A stretch of 47,916 nt of DNA, taken from Kiritimatiellia bacterium. Lineage in GTDB: Bacteria; Verrucomicrobiota; Kiritimatiellia; RFP12; UBA3636. Shown in pieces: positions 25,753-34,065 of the stretch. Below the pieces are notes generated by a model that made no database searches, was not told the DNA's origin, and was given only the letters and a program-made list of their open reading frames with translations. Location of the stretch: positions 1-47,916 of the forward strand of contig JAFUOX010000006.1 in NCBI GenBank assembly GCA_017481725.1. Reading direction: 5' to 3'. Both the position numbers and the translations under genes were made by a program. Every line of letters starts with the position of its first letter. The first letter of the stretch is position 1.

Positions 25753-27228
25753 ATGAAAGCAAAAATTTCAGCAAACAAAGATTTTTTAGTAGGCGATATC
25801 GATAATCGCATATATGGTTCATTTATTGAGCATCTAGGTAGAGCAGTTTATGGTGGAATTTATGAGCCAGAGCATCCAACTGCAGATGAATGCGGATTTA
25901 GGCGCGATGTTATTGATTTAGTCAAAGAATTAAATGTTCCAATTGTACGCTATCCGGGAGGGAATTTTGTTTCTGGTTATAATTGGGAGGATGGTATAGG
26001 TGATAAAGCTAAGCGTCCTCGCCGTATGGAGCAAGCATGGTTCTCACTTGAAACAAATGAGGTTGGAATTGATGAGTTTCAGGAGTGGGCAAAGCGTGCT
26101 AATACAGAGGTTATGATGGCTGTAAATTTAGGCACACGTGGACCAGATGAAGCAAGAAATTGTGTTGAATATTGCAATTCTTCTACAGATACACATTATG
26201 CAAATTTACGTCGAGCAAACGGCTTTGAAAAGCCTTTTGGAATTAAGGTGTGGTGTCTTGGCAATGAAATGGATGGAGATTGGCAGATTGGCAAAAAAAC
26301 TGCTGAAGAATATGGTAGAATTGCTCACGAAACCGCAAAGGTAATGAAATGGGTAGATCCATCAATAGAGCTTGTTGCTTGTGGTAGCTCAAGCCAAAAT
26401 ATGAGCACCTTTGGTGAGTGGGAGTTAACGGTTCTTGATCACACTTATGATGATATTGATTATCTATCCTTGCATTGCTATTATGCAAATTATGATAATG
26501 ACACACCTGCTTTCTTGGCAAAAGCAGAAGAAATGGATCGTTTTGTAAAAGGTGCAGTTGCATTTTGTGATGCTATTAAAGCAAAAAAACATAGCAAAAA
26601 GACCATAAATTTATCTTTTGATGAGTGGAATGTGTGGACGCAAGATGGTGCTTGGGAGAATCAAAAAACACCATGGCAAAAGGCACCACGCCTTTTAGAG
26701 CAAAAGTATACCTTTGAAGATGCTCTTCTTATAGGTTGCATGCTTATGGTTTTGCAGAATAATTGTGACCGCGTAAAAATGGGTTGCTTGGCTCAGCTTG
26801 TAAATGTGATTGCTCCAATATTTACTGAAAATGGAGGACCTGCATGGGTTCAAACAATCTTTTATCCATTTATGTTTGCCTCTAATTTTGGTCGTGGCAG
26901 AGTGCTTCAGGCAAAGTTAGAGTGTAACACCTATGATAACAAGGGCGAGGCAATCCCATATATAATGAATTCCATAATCGATAATGGAAAGGGTGAGCTG
27001 ATAGTATATGCGGTAAATCGTAGCCTAGAGGATGACATTGAGCTAGAGCTTGCAATTTCTGGTTATGATGGAATAACTGCAGTAGAACATATTGAGCTAT
27101 ATTCCGATGATATTAAAGCAGTAAATACAAAGGATAATTGTGCAATAAAGCCAGCAAATGTACCTTTAAAAGATAAAATTATTCTAAAGAAACATTCTTG
27201 GAATATGGTTCGCTTGCAGTATAAATAA
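25753..27228 (+). CDS. Alpha-N-arabinofuranosidase (GH51)
   Basis: 491 residues, full length for intracellular GH51. It removes alpha-L-arabinofuranosyl residues from arabinan or arabinoxylan oligosaccharides. The acid/base glutamate is E172 in CLGNEMDG, the nucleophile E291 in LSFDEWNVW, and the GGNFVSGYNWEDGIG block (69-83) forms the substrate pocket. A C-terminal beta-sandwich follows. No signal peptide, so cytoplasmic. AGGAAG lies 7 nt before the ATG. It is a single gene, with an AT-rich promoter region and purC downstream under its own promoter. Confidence 0.96.
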   Translation: MKAKISANKDFLVGDIDNRIYGSFIEHLGRAVYGGIYEPEHPTADECGFRRDVIDLVKELNVPIVRYPGGNFVSGYNWEDGIGDKAKRPRRMEQAWFSLETNEVGIDEFQEWAKRANTEVMMAVNLGTRGPDEARNCVEYCNSSTDTHYANLRRANGFEKPFGIKVWCLGNEMDGDWQIGKKTAEEYGRIAHETAKVMKWVDPSIELVACGSSSQNMSTFGEWELTVLDHTYDDIDYLSLHCYYANYDNDTPAFLAKAEEMDRFVKGAVAFCDAIKAKKHSKKTINLSFDEWNVWTQDGAWENQKTPWQKAPRLLEQKYTFEDALLIGCMLMVLQNNCDRVKMGCLAQLVNVIAPIFTENGGPAWVQTIFYPFMFASNFGRGRVLQAKLECNTYDNKGEAIPYIMNSIIDNGKGELIVYAVNRSLEDDIELELAISGYDGITAVEHIELYSDDIKAVNTKDNCAIKPANVPLKDKIILKKHSWNMVRLQYK

Positions 27229-27249
27229 AAAATTTTTTTAAAAAAATTA

Positions 27250-27279
27250 TTTACATAAAATACATGATAATGATAAAAT
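27250..27279 (+). promoter_or_regulatory. purC promoter
   Basis: TTTACA (27250-27255), 18-bp spacer, TAAAAT (27274-27279), about 35 nt before the start codon. Confidence 0.6.
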
Positions 27280-27314
27280 TATCGCATTAATTTTATCTCT
27301 TAATAGGAGCCAAT

Positions 27315-28016
27315 ATGAAAAAAGTTTATGAAGGTAAGACAAAGGACGTTTACGCACTTGATAATGGCAATGTATTGCTAAAGTTTAAGGATGATTGCAC
27401 AGGTAAGGATGGCGTTTTTGATCCAGGTGAGAATTCTGTTGGTTTGACAATCGAGGGTATCGGTAAGGCAAATCTACAGACTTCAATTATGTATTTTGAG
27501 CTATTGAAGAAGGCAGGTATTAAGACACACTATGTTGCTGCAAATATTGATGAAGCAACAATGGAGGTTTTGCCTGCTGAGTGCTTTGGTAAGGCTCAGG
27601 GTGGTAATGGTCTTGAGGTTATCTGCCGTTTGGTTGCAACAGGTAGCTTTGTTCGCCGCTATGGTGAGTACATCAAGGATGGTACTCCACTAGAGGGTGG
27701 TTATGTTGAGTGCACATTTAAGAATGATGAAAAGGGCGATCCTCTTGTAACAGGAGAAGGTCTTGCAGCACTTGGCGTTATGACACCAGCTATGTTCCAG
27801 AGCATGAAGGAGCAGACACTAAAGATTACAAAGATTGTTGCTGATGATTTGAAGAGCATCGGTCTTGATCTTTGGGACATCAAGTTTGAGTTTGGCTACA
27901 ACAATGGCGAAGTAATTTTGATTGACGAGATTGCTTCAGGAAATATGCGCGTTTACAAGGACGGCAAGATTGTTGATCCAGTTGAGCTAACAAAGCTAAT
28001 TCTAAACCGCAAATAA
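27315..28016 (+). CDS. purC: Phosphoribosylaminoimidazole-succinocarboxamide synthase
   Basis: 233 residues, family length. It joins CAIR and aspartate with ATP in purine synthesis. Recognisable blocks are [11 protein letters not shown] (5-15), [14 protein letters not shown], and the [26 protein letters not shown]/Mg region. TAGGAG precedes the ATG. It is a monocistronic unit with its own promoter and a strong terminator; no other pur genes are adjacent. Confidence 0.97.
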   Translation: MKKVYEGKTKDVYALDNGNVLLKFKDDCTGKDGVFDPGENSVGLTIEGIGKANLQTSIMYFELLKKAGIKTHYVAANIDEATMEVLPAECFGKAQGGNGLEVICRLVATGSFVRRYGEYIKDGTPLEGGYVECTFKNDEKGDPLVTGEGLAALGVMTPAMFQSMKEQTLKITKIVADDLKSIGLDLWDIKFEFGYNNGEVILIDEIASGNMRVYKDGKIVDPVELTKLILNRK

Positions 28017-28025
28017 AATTTATTA

Positions 28026-28055
28026 AAGAAGCGTCCTTCGGTGCGCTTCTTTTTT
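28026..28055 (+). terminator. Intrinsic terminator of purC
   Basis: Perfect 8-bp stem AAGAAGCG/CGCTTCTT with a TCCTTCGGTG loop and a run of T, 10 bp after the purC stop. Confidence 0.9.
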
Positions 28056-28084
28056 ATTTTGGGTTAAGCATATTTGCAAGTATT

Positions 28085-28285
28085 TTGCAAATTGCTGCCC
28101 GTATTGGGGTATGCGGTCACTGCAAGGTTGCAAACAAGTACTTGGGGTCTTTGCCCCAAGTAGGTGGATTCCGCTGGCACTCAAACACAAAATCGAGTGT
28201 AGCCATCAAAGGCATAGCTCATGTTCTCTTTCGCGAGGGACTCCCATGCGCACAGCAGATGTTTTCCATGCACCTGTTGTTCCGT
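28085..28285. other. Hairpin-dense non-coding stretch
   Basis: Several local stems in a row: GCAA/TTGC (28122-28131), a perfect TACTTGGGG/CCCCAAGTA (28139-28162), CACTC/GAGTG (28180-28199), GCC/GGC and CTC/GAG further on. Frames across it show no recognisable domain. A structured RNA or a fragment of a mobile repeat are both possible; only one copy is in this window. Confidence 0.35.
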
Positions 28286-28294
28286 ATAAATATT

Positions 28295-28500
28295 CACGGA
28301 TGCTATGCTGTTGGATTTTGTTTCCCGCAGAGGCCGCAGAGCCGCAGAGAATTAAACCACAAAAACTTTTCGTGTTGTTTCGTGTGTTTCGTGGTTTCAC
28401 GGATGCTATGTTGTTGGATTTTGTTTCCCGCAGAGGCCGCAGAGCCGCAGAGAATTAACCTCCAAAAACTTTTCGTGTTGTTTCGTGCATTTTGTGGTTA
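28295..28500 (+). repeat. Tandem 103-bp repeat (two copies) with a third copy at 36075
   Basis: CACGGATGCTATG..TTGGATTTTGTTTCCCGCAGAGGCCGCAGAGCC.. is repeated head to tail at 28295 and 28398, each ending in AAACTTTTCGTG..TTTCGTG..GTGGTT. A third copy begins at 36075, and the shared sequence there continues through ATAACCCTTAAAACTCTCCG. Confidence 0.85.
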
Positions 28501-28770
28501 CAAATAACCCTTAAAACTCTCCGTGCCTCGTTCCCTCCATTGCCTCCGTGTTTCGCCGAAGACCACAGCGACAGCGTTTTAGTCGTTGCACTTGTTGCTT
28601 ACGCTTAACACGGAGTACGGAGGACAAAGGAGGAAAAGTGCAAGCAACCATTATAACACCCCCAAAAATCCCTCCGAGCCTCCTTATCTCCTATCGCCGA
28701 AGGCTACAGCGTCAGCGACAAATCCGCGTTTCGCCGAAGGCCACAGCGACAGCGTTCATCCAATCTCTCT
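28501..28770 (-). repeat. Repeat island 4, CGGAG/TTCGGCGAAA words
   Basis: Inverse orientation of the family seen at 36300-36480, 36920-37080 and 46720-46850: CTCCGTGTTTCGCCGAAG, GTTGCTTACGCTTAACACGG, CAAGCAACCATTATAACACC and CCGAAGGCCACAGCGACAGC. No gene is supported. Confidence 0.75.
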
Positions 28771-28889
28771 TGCAAATTACACTTTTGCAAATTACGTTAA
28801 ATCTATATGATAATTCTTGAATTATCATTTTATAAGTGATAATATATTTTTACAAAATGTTAAAAGATTGATTTTATTAATTTTATACG

Positions 28890-29070
28890 CTTAGCGTAAT
28901 TCGTCTTCGTGAAAATCGCCAAATTTAAACGAGTATGGACGGACAAGCGCGTGCAAGGTGTATTGTGTACCCTTTGCGCGTCTCTATGTTTGCTCATACA
29001 AGGTGTTTGGCGATACCTCACGGAGGCAAATTTTAGGGACGCGTTTTTTTATTCTCTAAAATAGGCTTCT
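28890..29070 (+). ncRNA. Candidate structured RNA or leader before the AT-rich cassette
   Basis: CGTGA-AA-ATCGCCAAA (from 28911) pairs with TTTGGCGAT-AC-CTCACG (29008-29024). Inside lies a GCGCGTGCAAGG / CCTTTGCGCG stem. Upstream is TACGCT-T-AGCGTA. It ends near GGGACGCG followed by seven T (about 29036-29051), like a terminator tail. It lies 110-270 nt before the DUF1232 gene, so it could be an independent RNA or a regulatory leader. No known riboswitch class was recognised. Confidence 0.4.
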
Positions 29071-29176
29071 ATGCTAAGAAATAAAAATTATATCTATTGG
29101 CATAAGTTTTTTATTGCTAAATAGGAATAAATATAGAAATCGGTGTTTGTTTTTTTAATTAACATAGGAGAAAATT

Positions 29177-29593
29177 ATGAGTGACGATATAAATTTTGAT
29201 GAAGAAAAGCTAAAAAAAGAGCAGTCCAAGTATGCCCCAAAGGATGAGAATGAGATTAAAGAGAAGGTTTTAAATAAAGAAGAAAAGTTGAATAGCAAGT
29301 TTTCTACAATAGAAAAGTTAAAGCCTTATTGGGACGATTTTAAAACAATTTTCTCTATGATTAAGGATTACGTTACTGGAAAGTATAAAGAAACACCATT
29401 TACAACAATTGCTAGTTTAGCTGGTGTATTAATTTATGTTCTTTCTCCAATTGATTTAATGGCTGATTTCATTCCACTTCTAGGATATGTGGATGATGCT
29501 GCAATCTTGGGTCTTGCCATTAAACTAGCTGCTGCAGATATTGAAAAATATCGTCAGTGGAGAAAGACAATAGATGTAGAAGAACTCAAGTAA
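29177..29593 (+). CDS. DUF1232 (YkvA-like) membrane protein
   Basis: 138 residues. A charged, lysine/glutamate-rich N terminus (1-70) precedes the DUF1232 core, which has the hallmark SPIDLMADFIPLLGYVDD and a hydrophobic stretch before it (about 76-92), then AILGLAIKLAA. DUF1232 proteins are small, membrane-associated and of unknown function. AGGAG precedes the ATG. First gene of the AT-rich cassette (29177-34016). The long acidic N-terminal extension may be an interaction tail. Confidence 0.85.
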   Translation: MSDDINFDEEKLKKEQSKYAPKDENEIKEKVLNKEEKLNSKFSTIEKLKPYWDDFKTIFSMIKDYVTGKYKETPFTTIASLAGVLIYVLSPIDLMADFIPLLGYVDDAAILGLAIKLAAADIEKYRQWRKTIDVEELK

Positions 29594-29663
29594 ATTTTGT
29601 GAGCACAATTAATTCGTTTGTAATGCGAATTTGTTGTGCTTTATATATTCAAGGAGATTAGAT

Positions 29664-30224
29664 ATGAACAATGGATATGGAGTTGGGGCAGAGATTGCGA
29701 AGGGCTTACGAGGATGTTGCTCTTTTTTCTTAGTGCCAGTCATCGCAATCTGTTCTGGAATTGCTATAGGACAAAATGCAGGAGTTGCATTAGGAATTTT
29801 GGGTGGAATAGGGGCTGGTTTTGCTTCTGTCTTTATAATTAGCATAACAATAGGTAAGCTTACAAAAGAATTAACATATGTGGATTGTTTAATCCCGCTA
29901 ATTGTTTCTATAATTTCGGGAGTTGTGTTCTTGCCTGTTTCCTTATTTACAGCTAGTTTATTTTCAACAGCAACCTGTATTATTGCTGGTGCATTAACAT
30001 CTCTAACATTATTCATTTATAAGACAAGAGTACTCAATCCAATATTTCTTGTTTTCCCATTCTTAGTATTCATTTACGAGATTTTACCAATAGAATTACC
30101 AACAGATTTGGATAATATTTTAGCTTTAAGTGGAAACACAATAAATCAGTTTGCTGTTTTTGCTTTTTCCAAAAAACGGATTGAAGGAGTAACTCCTTCC
30201 AACCAACCAAAAATACCAGAGTAG
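29664..30224 (+). CDS. Multi-pass membrane protein of unknown family
   Basis: 186 residues with about five to six hydrophobic segments: FFLVPVIAICSGIAIG, GVALGILGGIGAGFASVFI, IPLIVSIISGVVFLPV, TATCIIAGALTSLTLFIY and NPIFLVFPFLVFIYEILP. The tail is short and cytosolic-looking. The ATG at 29664 has AAGGAG at 7 nt, whereas an upstream in-frame codon at 29631 has none. It lies 70 bp after the DUF1232 gene. No family recognised; a channel-like or scaffold role in the cassette is only a guess. Confidence 0.75.
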   Translation: MNNGYGVGAEIAKGLRGCCSFFLVPVIAICSGIAIGQNAGVALGILGGIGAGFASVFIISITIGKLTKELTYVDCLIPLIVSIISGVVFLPVSLFTASLFSTATCIIAGALTSLTLFIYKTRVLNPIFLVFPFLVFIYEILPIELPTDLDNILALSGNTINQFAVFAFSKKRIEGVTPSNQPKIPE

Positions 30225-30280
30225 AAACAGATTTTTTAATTTGCTACAGGGTAATAACAAGTATAAAAGAAAGGATAATT

Positions 30281-30706
30281 ATGGATAAAGAAGTATTGGA
30301 AAATATGCTAAAAGAGTATAAAGAATCGGGTTTGTCCGCAGATGAATTTGTCTTAAAAGTTTTAAAAGATAAAGGATCTGAAAATCCTGAAGAAGATATT
30401 GAAAAACTTAATAGAATTTTTAAAGAAATAGACAAATCTTATTTAGAAATTAAAGAATGCAAAGAAAATGGTGTATCTAGAGAAAACTATTTAAAAAAAG
30501 TTATTGATAGAGTTACTTCTGGATTAAATCCAAAAAACATTGGGAAGGTCTTGTCTGACATGATTTTTTCATTCAGAAACGTACCACATAAAAATGAAGA
30601 AACGGCTATTCCATACAATGATGATACTGATGTTGATTATGTTATGGAATTAAGTGATGCAATTAAGGAAGAAGTAATTACTGGAATTTCAACAGAAGAG
30701 GAGTAA
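30281..30706 (+). CDS. Small acidic hypothetical protein
   Basis: 141 residues, strongly acidic and helical by composition (many E, K, D, L; for example KEYKESGLSADEFVLKVLK and a similar KECKENGVSRENYLKKVI about 50 residues later). The two segments look like an internal duplication of a helix-turn-helix-like hairpin with the pattern K-E-G-(L/V)-S-x-(D/E)-x-(F/Y). No membrane segment. AAAGGA precedes the ATG. The next gene starts 4 bp after its stop, so translation is probably coupled. Function unknown. Confidence 0.75.
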   Translation: MDKEVLENMLKEYKESGLSADEFVLKVLKDKGSENPEEDIEKLNRIFKEIDKSYLEIKECKENGVSRENYLKKVIDRVTSGLNPKNIGKVLSDMIFSFRNVPHKNEETAIPYNDDTDVDYVMELSDAIKEEVITGISTEEE

Positions 30707-30710
30707 TATC

Positions 30711-31226
30711 ATGGATAATGTAGATTCTTTTAAAATGTTTAATAGCGATGAAGAAAGAATAGAGATAAAAAAATTGTTATCTTCATATTTATACAATGAG
30801 GATACAAATATAGAATCCGCAGCAATGCTATCTGACAAAGCGGTGTTCGAAGCAGAAACGGCATGTGATGTTGAAACGGGCAAGTGTACGGAACAAGATG
30901 CAGTTGAAAATTTAATTGATAGACAAACAGCTCGCGTATCCGTTTGGTTCAGTGAAAACGGAAAAGAAATAGTTGAAAGAGCATTTGAAGCCGCTGGCAT
31001 AGGGGTTGGAATACTTTTGTCACGTTGGGTTGGCCCTAATGCTATTCTAATTTCGCGTAAAATAGGACAAGTATTAGGAAGAACTGTAAGTAAAACAGCA
31101 GAAATACTAATAGATAAAGGAATAAGAAAAATCGGTCAATTCGGGAAGAAACTTTGGAATTGGACCAAAGAAAAAGTCGCTAGACCACTATATGAAAAAA
31201 TGAAGAAAACATGTAATTTTTCATAG
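30711..31226 (+). CDS. Hypothetical protein with membrane-active C-terminal half
   Basis: 171 residues. The N-terminal half (1-95) is acidic and soluble. The C-terminal half is basic with an amphipathic or hydrophobic segment (FEAAGIGVGILLSRWVG, then NAILISRKIGQVLGRTVSK), followed by a lysine/tryptophan-rich tail (KKLWNWTKEKVARPLYEKMK). This resembles membrane-inserting or lipid-binding helices, though no family is recognised. GAGGAG at the end of the preceding gene is its ribosome site. Pairing with an acidic neighbour is compatible with an effector and binding partner, an inference only. Confidence 0.7.
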   Translation: MDNVDSFKMFNSDEERIEIKKLLSSYLYNEDTNIESAAMLSDKAVFEAETACDVETGKCTEQDAVENLIDRQTARVSVWFSENGKEIVERAFEAAGIGVGILLSRWVGPNAILISRKIGQVLGRTVSKTAEILIDKGIRKIGQFGKKLWNWTKEKVARPLYEKMKKTCNFS

Positions 31227-31244
31227 AAATTTACGCAAAAAATT

Positions 31245-31278
31245 GATTATAGGGGTGTTTTATTATATCCCTATAATC
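31245..31278 (+). other. Hairpin between cassette genes
   Basis: Perfect 10-bp stem GATTATAGGG/CCCTATAATC with a 14-nt loop, 18 bp after the preceding stop and 40 bp before the AAA+ gene. There is no T-run (CTTCCCTCC follows), so an attenuator or processing site is more likely than a full terminator. Confidence 0.5.
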
Positions 31279-31317
31279 TTCCCTCCTGTTAATAAATGGT
31301 GTTAGAAAAAATTCATT

Positions 31318-32883
31318 ATGGCTAAACGGATTAGCGAATTAAAAACAGATCAAGTAATATATCGTTATATTGAGGCTCGTCGACCTATAATATATATAAA
31401 TCATTTTGATTTTCAAACAATAGATAGAATAATTGAAAAAAAATGTGATGAAGTTTTTTCTATTAGGGGCGAGAAACGTTATAAAATTTATGAATTTATT
31501 GAAGCCTCGGGAGAAATAAACTTCAAGACGAAGCGGCACGAAGATTACGATAGCACCGATCTTGTTTCTTTTTTGAATAAATTTGATAACGATCTCTTCA
31601 AAGAAAAAAAACAGCAAATAATTGTTTTGTTGAAAGATGTGCATTCCACGTTGATGGAAGATAAAAGGGTGCTTTCCGCTTTACAATCAATAGCACAACG
31701 TAAAAATATGTCACGAGGTGTCCCGGGTGATTATTACAATGTCACAGTTGTAATTGTTGACTCTAAATTAGTTATACCCCACGAGATAGAAAAAATAGTA
31801 ACATTAGTTGAGATTTCTCCACCTACAGAAGATGAAATCAAAAGCATAATTAATGATGTTGTTGGAAATGCAAAAGTAGACGATATTAATGATATCGTGT
31901 TAGCCGTGAATGGACTTTCTGTATATGAAATTAGGCAAATAATCAAGTATGCTATTGTTGAAGATAATGAATTAAATAAAAATGATTTAGATTTAATTTT
32001 TGAAGAAAAAAGACAAGCCATTCAAAAATCAGGATTATTAGAATTAGTGAATTTTAATGACAAGGTAGATTTGGGTGATTTTGATGGCCTCATTAAATAT
32101 TTAGAAGGAAAGAAAAGTATATTTAAAAATTTGGCAGATGCAAAAGCTAATGGAGTTGATAGTCCTGCTGGGATAATGCTAGTAGGAATGCCTGGCTGTG
32201 GAAAAAGTTTGAGTGCAAGTTGTGTTGCAAAAATGTTTGATTGTCCTCTATTGAAATTAGATATAGGGCGAATTTTAGGAAAATATGTAGGCGAAAGTGA
32301 AGAAAATTTACGTAAGGCTATACGAGTTGCAGAAGCAGCATCACCATGTATTCTTTGGATAGACGAGATAGAAAAAGCATTTGCAGGTGTTTCTGGAGGA
32401 GGAAGTGAGGTTTTAACTAGAATGTTTGGCTATTTCTTAACATGGTTACAAGAGAAAACATTACCAGTTTATGTCTTAGCTACTGCTAATAATATTTCAA
32501 ATCTTCCACCTGAATTTACAAGACGGGGTAGGTTTGATGAGATTTTCAAGGTTAGCTTACCAGAAGGTGATGGTATAGAAAACATATTTAAAATACATGT
32601 ATCCAAAAGGTCAAAAAACAAAAATCCGAAACCTAATATAGATTATAAGAAAATAGTATCTCTATGTAAGGATAAAAAATATTCTGGAGCAGATATAGCA
32701 AGTATAGTTAAAGAGGCTGCAGAGATTGCGTATTTAGATGATAAACGTGTAATTAAGCAAGAGGATTTAGAAGAGATAATAAAGCACACAACATCTAGTA
32801 ATAAAGCACAAGAGAATAATGCAACTTATAAAAAAATGGTTGAAGATTTACAAAAGCTAGATGCAAAATCAGTCTCTAAGTAA
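31318..32883 (+). CDS. Ycf46-like AAA+ ATPase
   Basis: 521 residues. The N-terminal half (1-240) looks like the degenerate first AAA-like domain of Ycf46-type proteins (RRPIIYINHFDFQTIDRII, later VTVVIVDSKLVIPHEIEK). The second is a full AAA+ module of the classical CDC48/FtsH type: Walker A GMPGCGKS (290-297), GKYVGESEENLRKA pore loop and second region of homology, Walker B with D349/E350, sensor ATANN, arginine finger RRGRFDE, and a C-terminal lid with SGADIASIVKEAAE. Such ATPases unfold or remodel proteins; no protease domain is fused. Translation starts with a weak ribosome site. Its cassette neighbours are likely clients or partners. Confidence 0.88.
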   Translation: MAKRISELKTDQVIYRYIEARRPIIYINHFDFQTIDRIIEKKCDEVFSIRGEKRYKIYEFIEASGEINFKTKRHEDYDSTDLVSFLNKFDNDLFKEKKQQIIVLLKDVHSTLMEDKRVLSALQSIAQRKNMSRGVPGDYYNVTVVIVDSKLVIPHEIEKIVTLVEISPPTEDEIKSIINDVVGNAKVDDINDIVLAVNGLSVYEIRQIIKYAIVEDNELNKNDLDLIFEEKRQAIQKSGLLELVNFNDKVDLGDFDGLIKYLEGKKSIFKNLADAKANGVDSPAGIMLVGMPGCGKSLSASCVAKMFDCPLLKLDIGRILGKYVGESEENLRKAIRVAEAASPCILWIDEIEKAFAGVSGGGSEVLTRMFGYFLTWLQEKTLPVYVLATANNISNLPPEFTRRGRFDEIFKVSLPEGDGIENIFKIHVSKRSKNKNPKPNIDYKKIVSLCKDKKYSGADIASIVKEAAEIAYLDDKRVIKQEDLEEIIKHTTSSNKAQENNATYKKMVEDLQKLDAKSVSK

Positions 32884-32900
32884 AAAAAGAAAGATTCATT

Positions 32901-34016
32901 ATGATACTAGAAATTAATGGAAAAGATATTTCTAACCTTGAGCAATTAAAAGACAATTTTGTTGTATTTGAACTTTTGGAATATAGGAGTAAATTTGCTG
33001 ATTGGCTTTTAGAGAGAGAATATGATGAAGAATCAGAAAAAGTTTCAACATTAGACAGTAGCTTGTCTGATGAAGAATGGCTAGAAAAGGTTGCAGAAAT
33101 TTGTGGTTTTGATGAAGAGCTTCAAAAACATAAAGAAAATGAACTTCAATTGCAGATGAGAGAGCAATTAAAAGGAATTTTGATAAGCAATAAAGAATTT
33201 AATTATTATAATCAGTTATCTAATTCTGAAAAGTCTAAAGTTCTTAGTTTAGCAGAGAAGTTTAACTTTAAAATAGTAGTGCCATTTCTTCGTAATTCTT
33301 CAGATTTAAATGATATTTTAAATAATTTCGAATCTGAAGTAATAATACAAGAATGTTTGAAAGATTTAAATTGTGTATTAGTTATTTATTTGCTTTTTTC
33401 TTCAAAAGAAAAGCTTAATAGTATAGTTAATCCCGAATATCATAAATATTTAGGCATTATTGCAGTAGAAGACAAGTTTTTTAGTTTGAATAATTTTTTT
33501 TCAACATTCAAAAAAATTTGTGTAAGCAAAAGTAAATTAGTTCATTTGAGTATTTGGTTACAATCGATAATTTATTTTGATGATTTATGTAAAAATAGTT
33601 TTGTAATAGATTTAGTGACTATTATAAATTTAGATTCTGCAATAAAATTAAATATCTTAATTTTTGATTATATAAATAATATGTTTCAGAAAGAGCTTAG
33701 CACTTGTTATGGAGATAAAAATAGTGTTTTTCGTTTATATGATGATATTAATAAAACAATATATAGTTGTTTGATGAATGATCAAAAGGCTGTGCAAAAG
33801 CCAGGATATCATGAATTTATAAAAAATTATTCAATATTAACTAAAACAAAAGATGTTTTGTGTTTTATGGATAAGAAAAGATTGATTGATGTTTTTTATT
33901 TTAAGCCAGAGCCCAATATAGTAAATATCGCTCATGTTTTGTTTGGAGAGTCGGAAAAAGTTTTGGATTTTTGTTCGCGAGTGGTAAAACGTAAGGAATA
34001 TTTTAAGTTTAAATAA
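32901..34016 (+). CDS. Hypothetical AAA+ partner protein
   Basis: 371 residues, 17 bp downstream of the AAA+ gene. The first 75 residues form a compact acidic helical module (EYRSKFADWLLEREYDEESE, then LDSSLSDEEWLEKVAEICG). The pattern LL..WL..R-Y-DEE-E-----LD---D---KL--I-G is one I associate with small N-terminal modules on varied gut-bacterial proteins, from memory only. The rest is helical, AT-rich in codons and without recognisable motifs or membrane segments, perhaps a repeat scaffold. Last gene of the AT-rich cassette. Confidence 0.7.
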   Translation: MILEINGKDISNLEQLKDNFVVFELLEYRSKFADWLLEREYDEESEKVSTLDSSLSDEEWLEKVAEICGFDEELQKHKENELQLQMREQLKGILISNKEFNYYNQLSNSEKSKVLSLAEKFNFKIVVPFLRNSSDLNDILNNFESEVIIQECLKDLNCVLVIYLLFSSKEKLNSIVNPEYHKYLGIIAVEDKFFSLNNFFSTFKKICVSKSKLVHLSIWLQSIIYFDDLCKNSFVIDLVTIINLDSAIKLNILIFDYINNMFQKELSTCYGDKNSVFRLYDDINKTIYSCLMNDQKAVQKPGYHEFIKNYSILTKTKDVLCFMDKKRLIDVFYFKPEPNIVNIAHVLFGESEKVLDFCSRVVKRKEYFKFK

Positions 34017-34065
34017 TTCATTACTGCTTCCATAAGATTTATTCGTCAAATGAGGAATAAACAAA

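Noticed and set aside
28085..28507. Open frames of 115-140 codons after purC
   Set aside because: They run through tandem repeats and hairpins, overlap each other in two frames and contain no recognisable domain or ribosome site.
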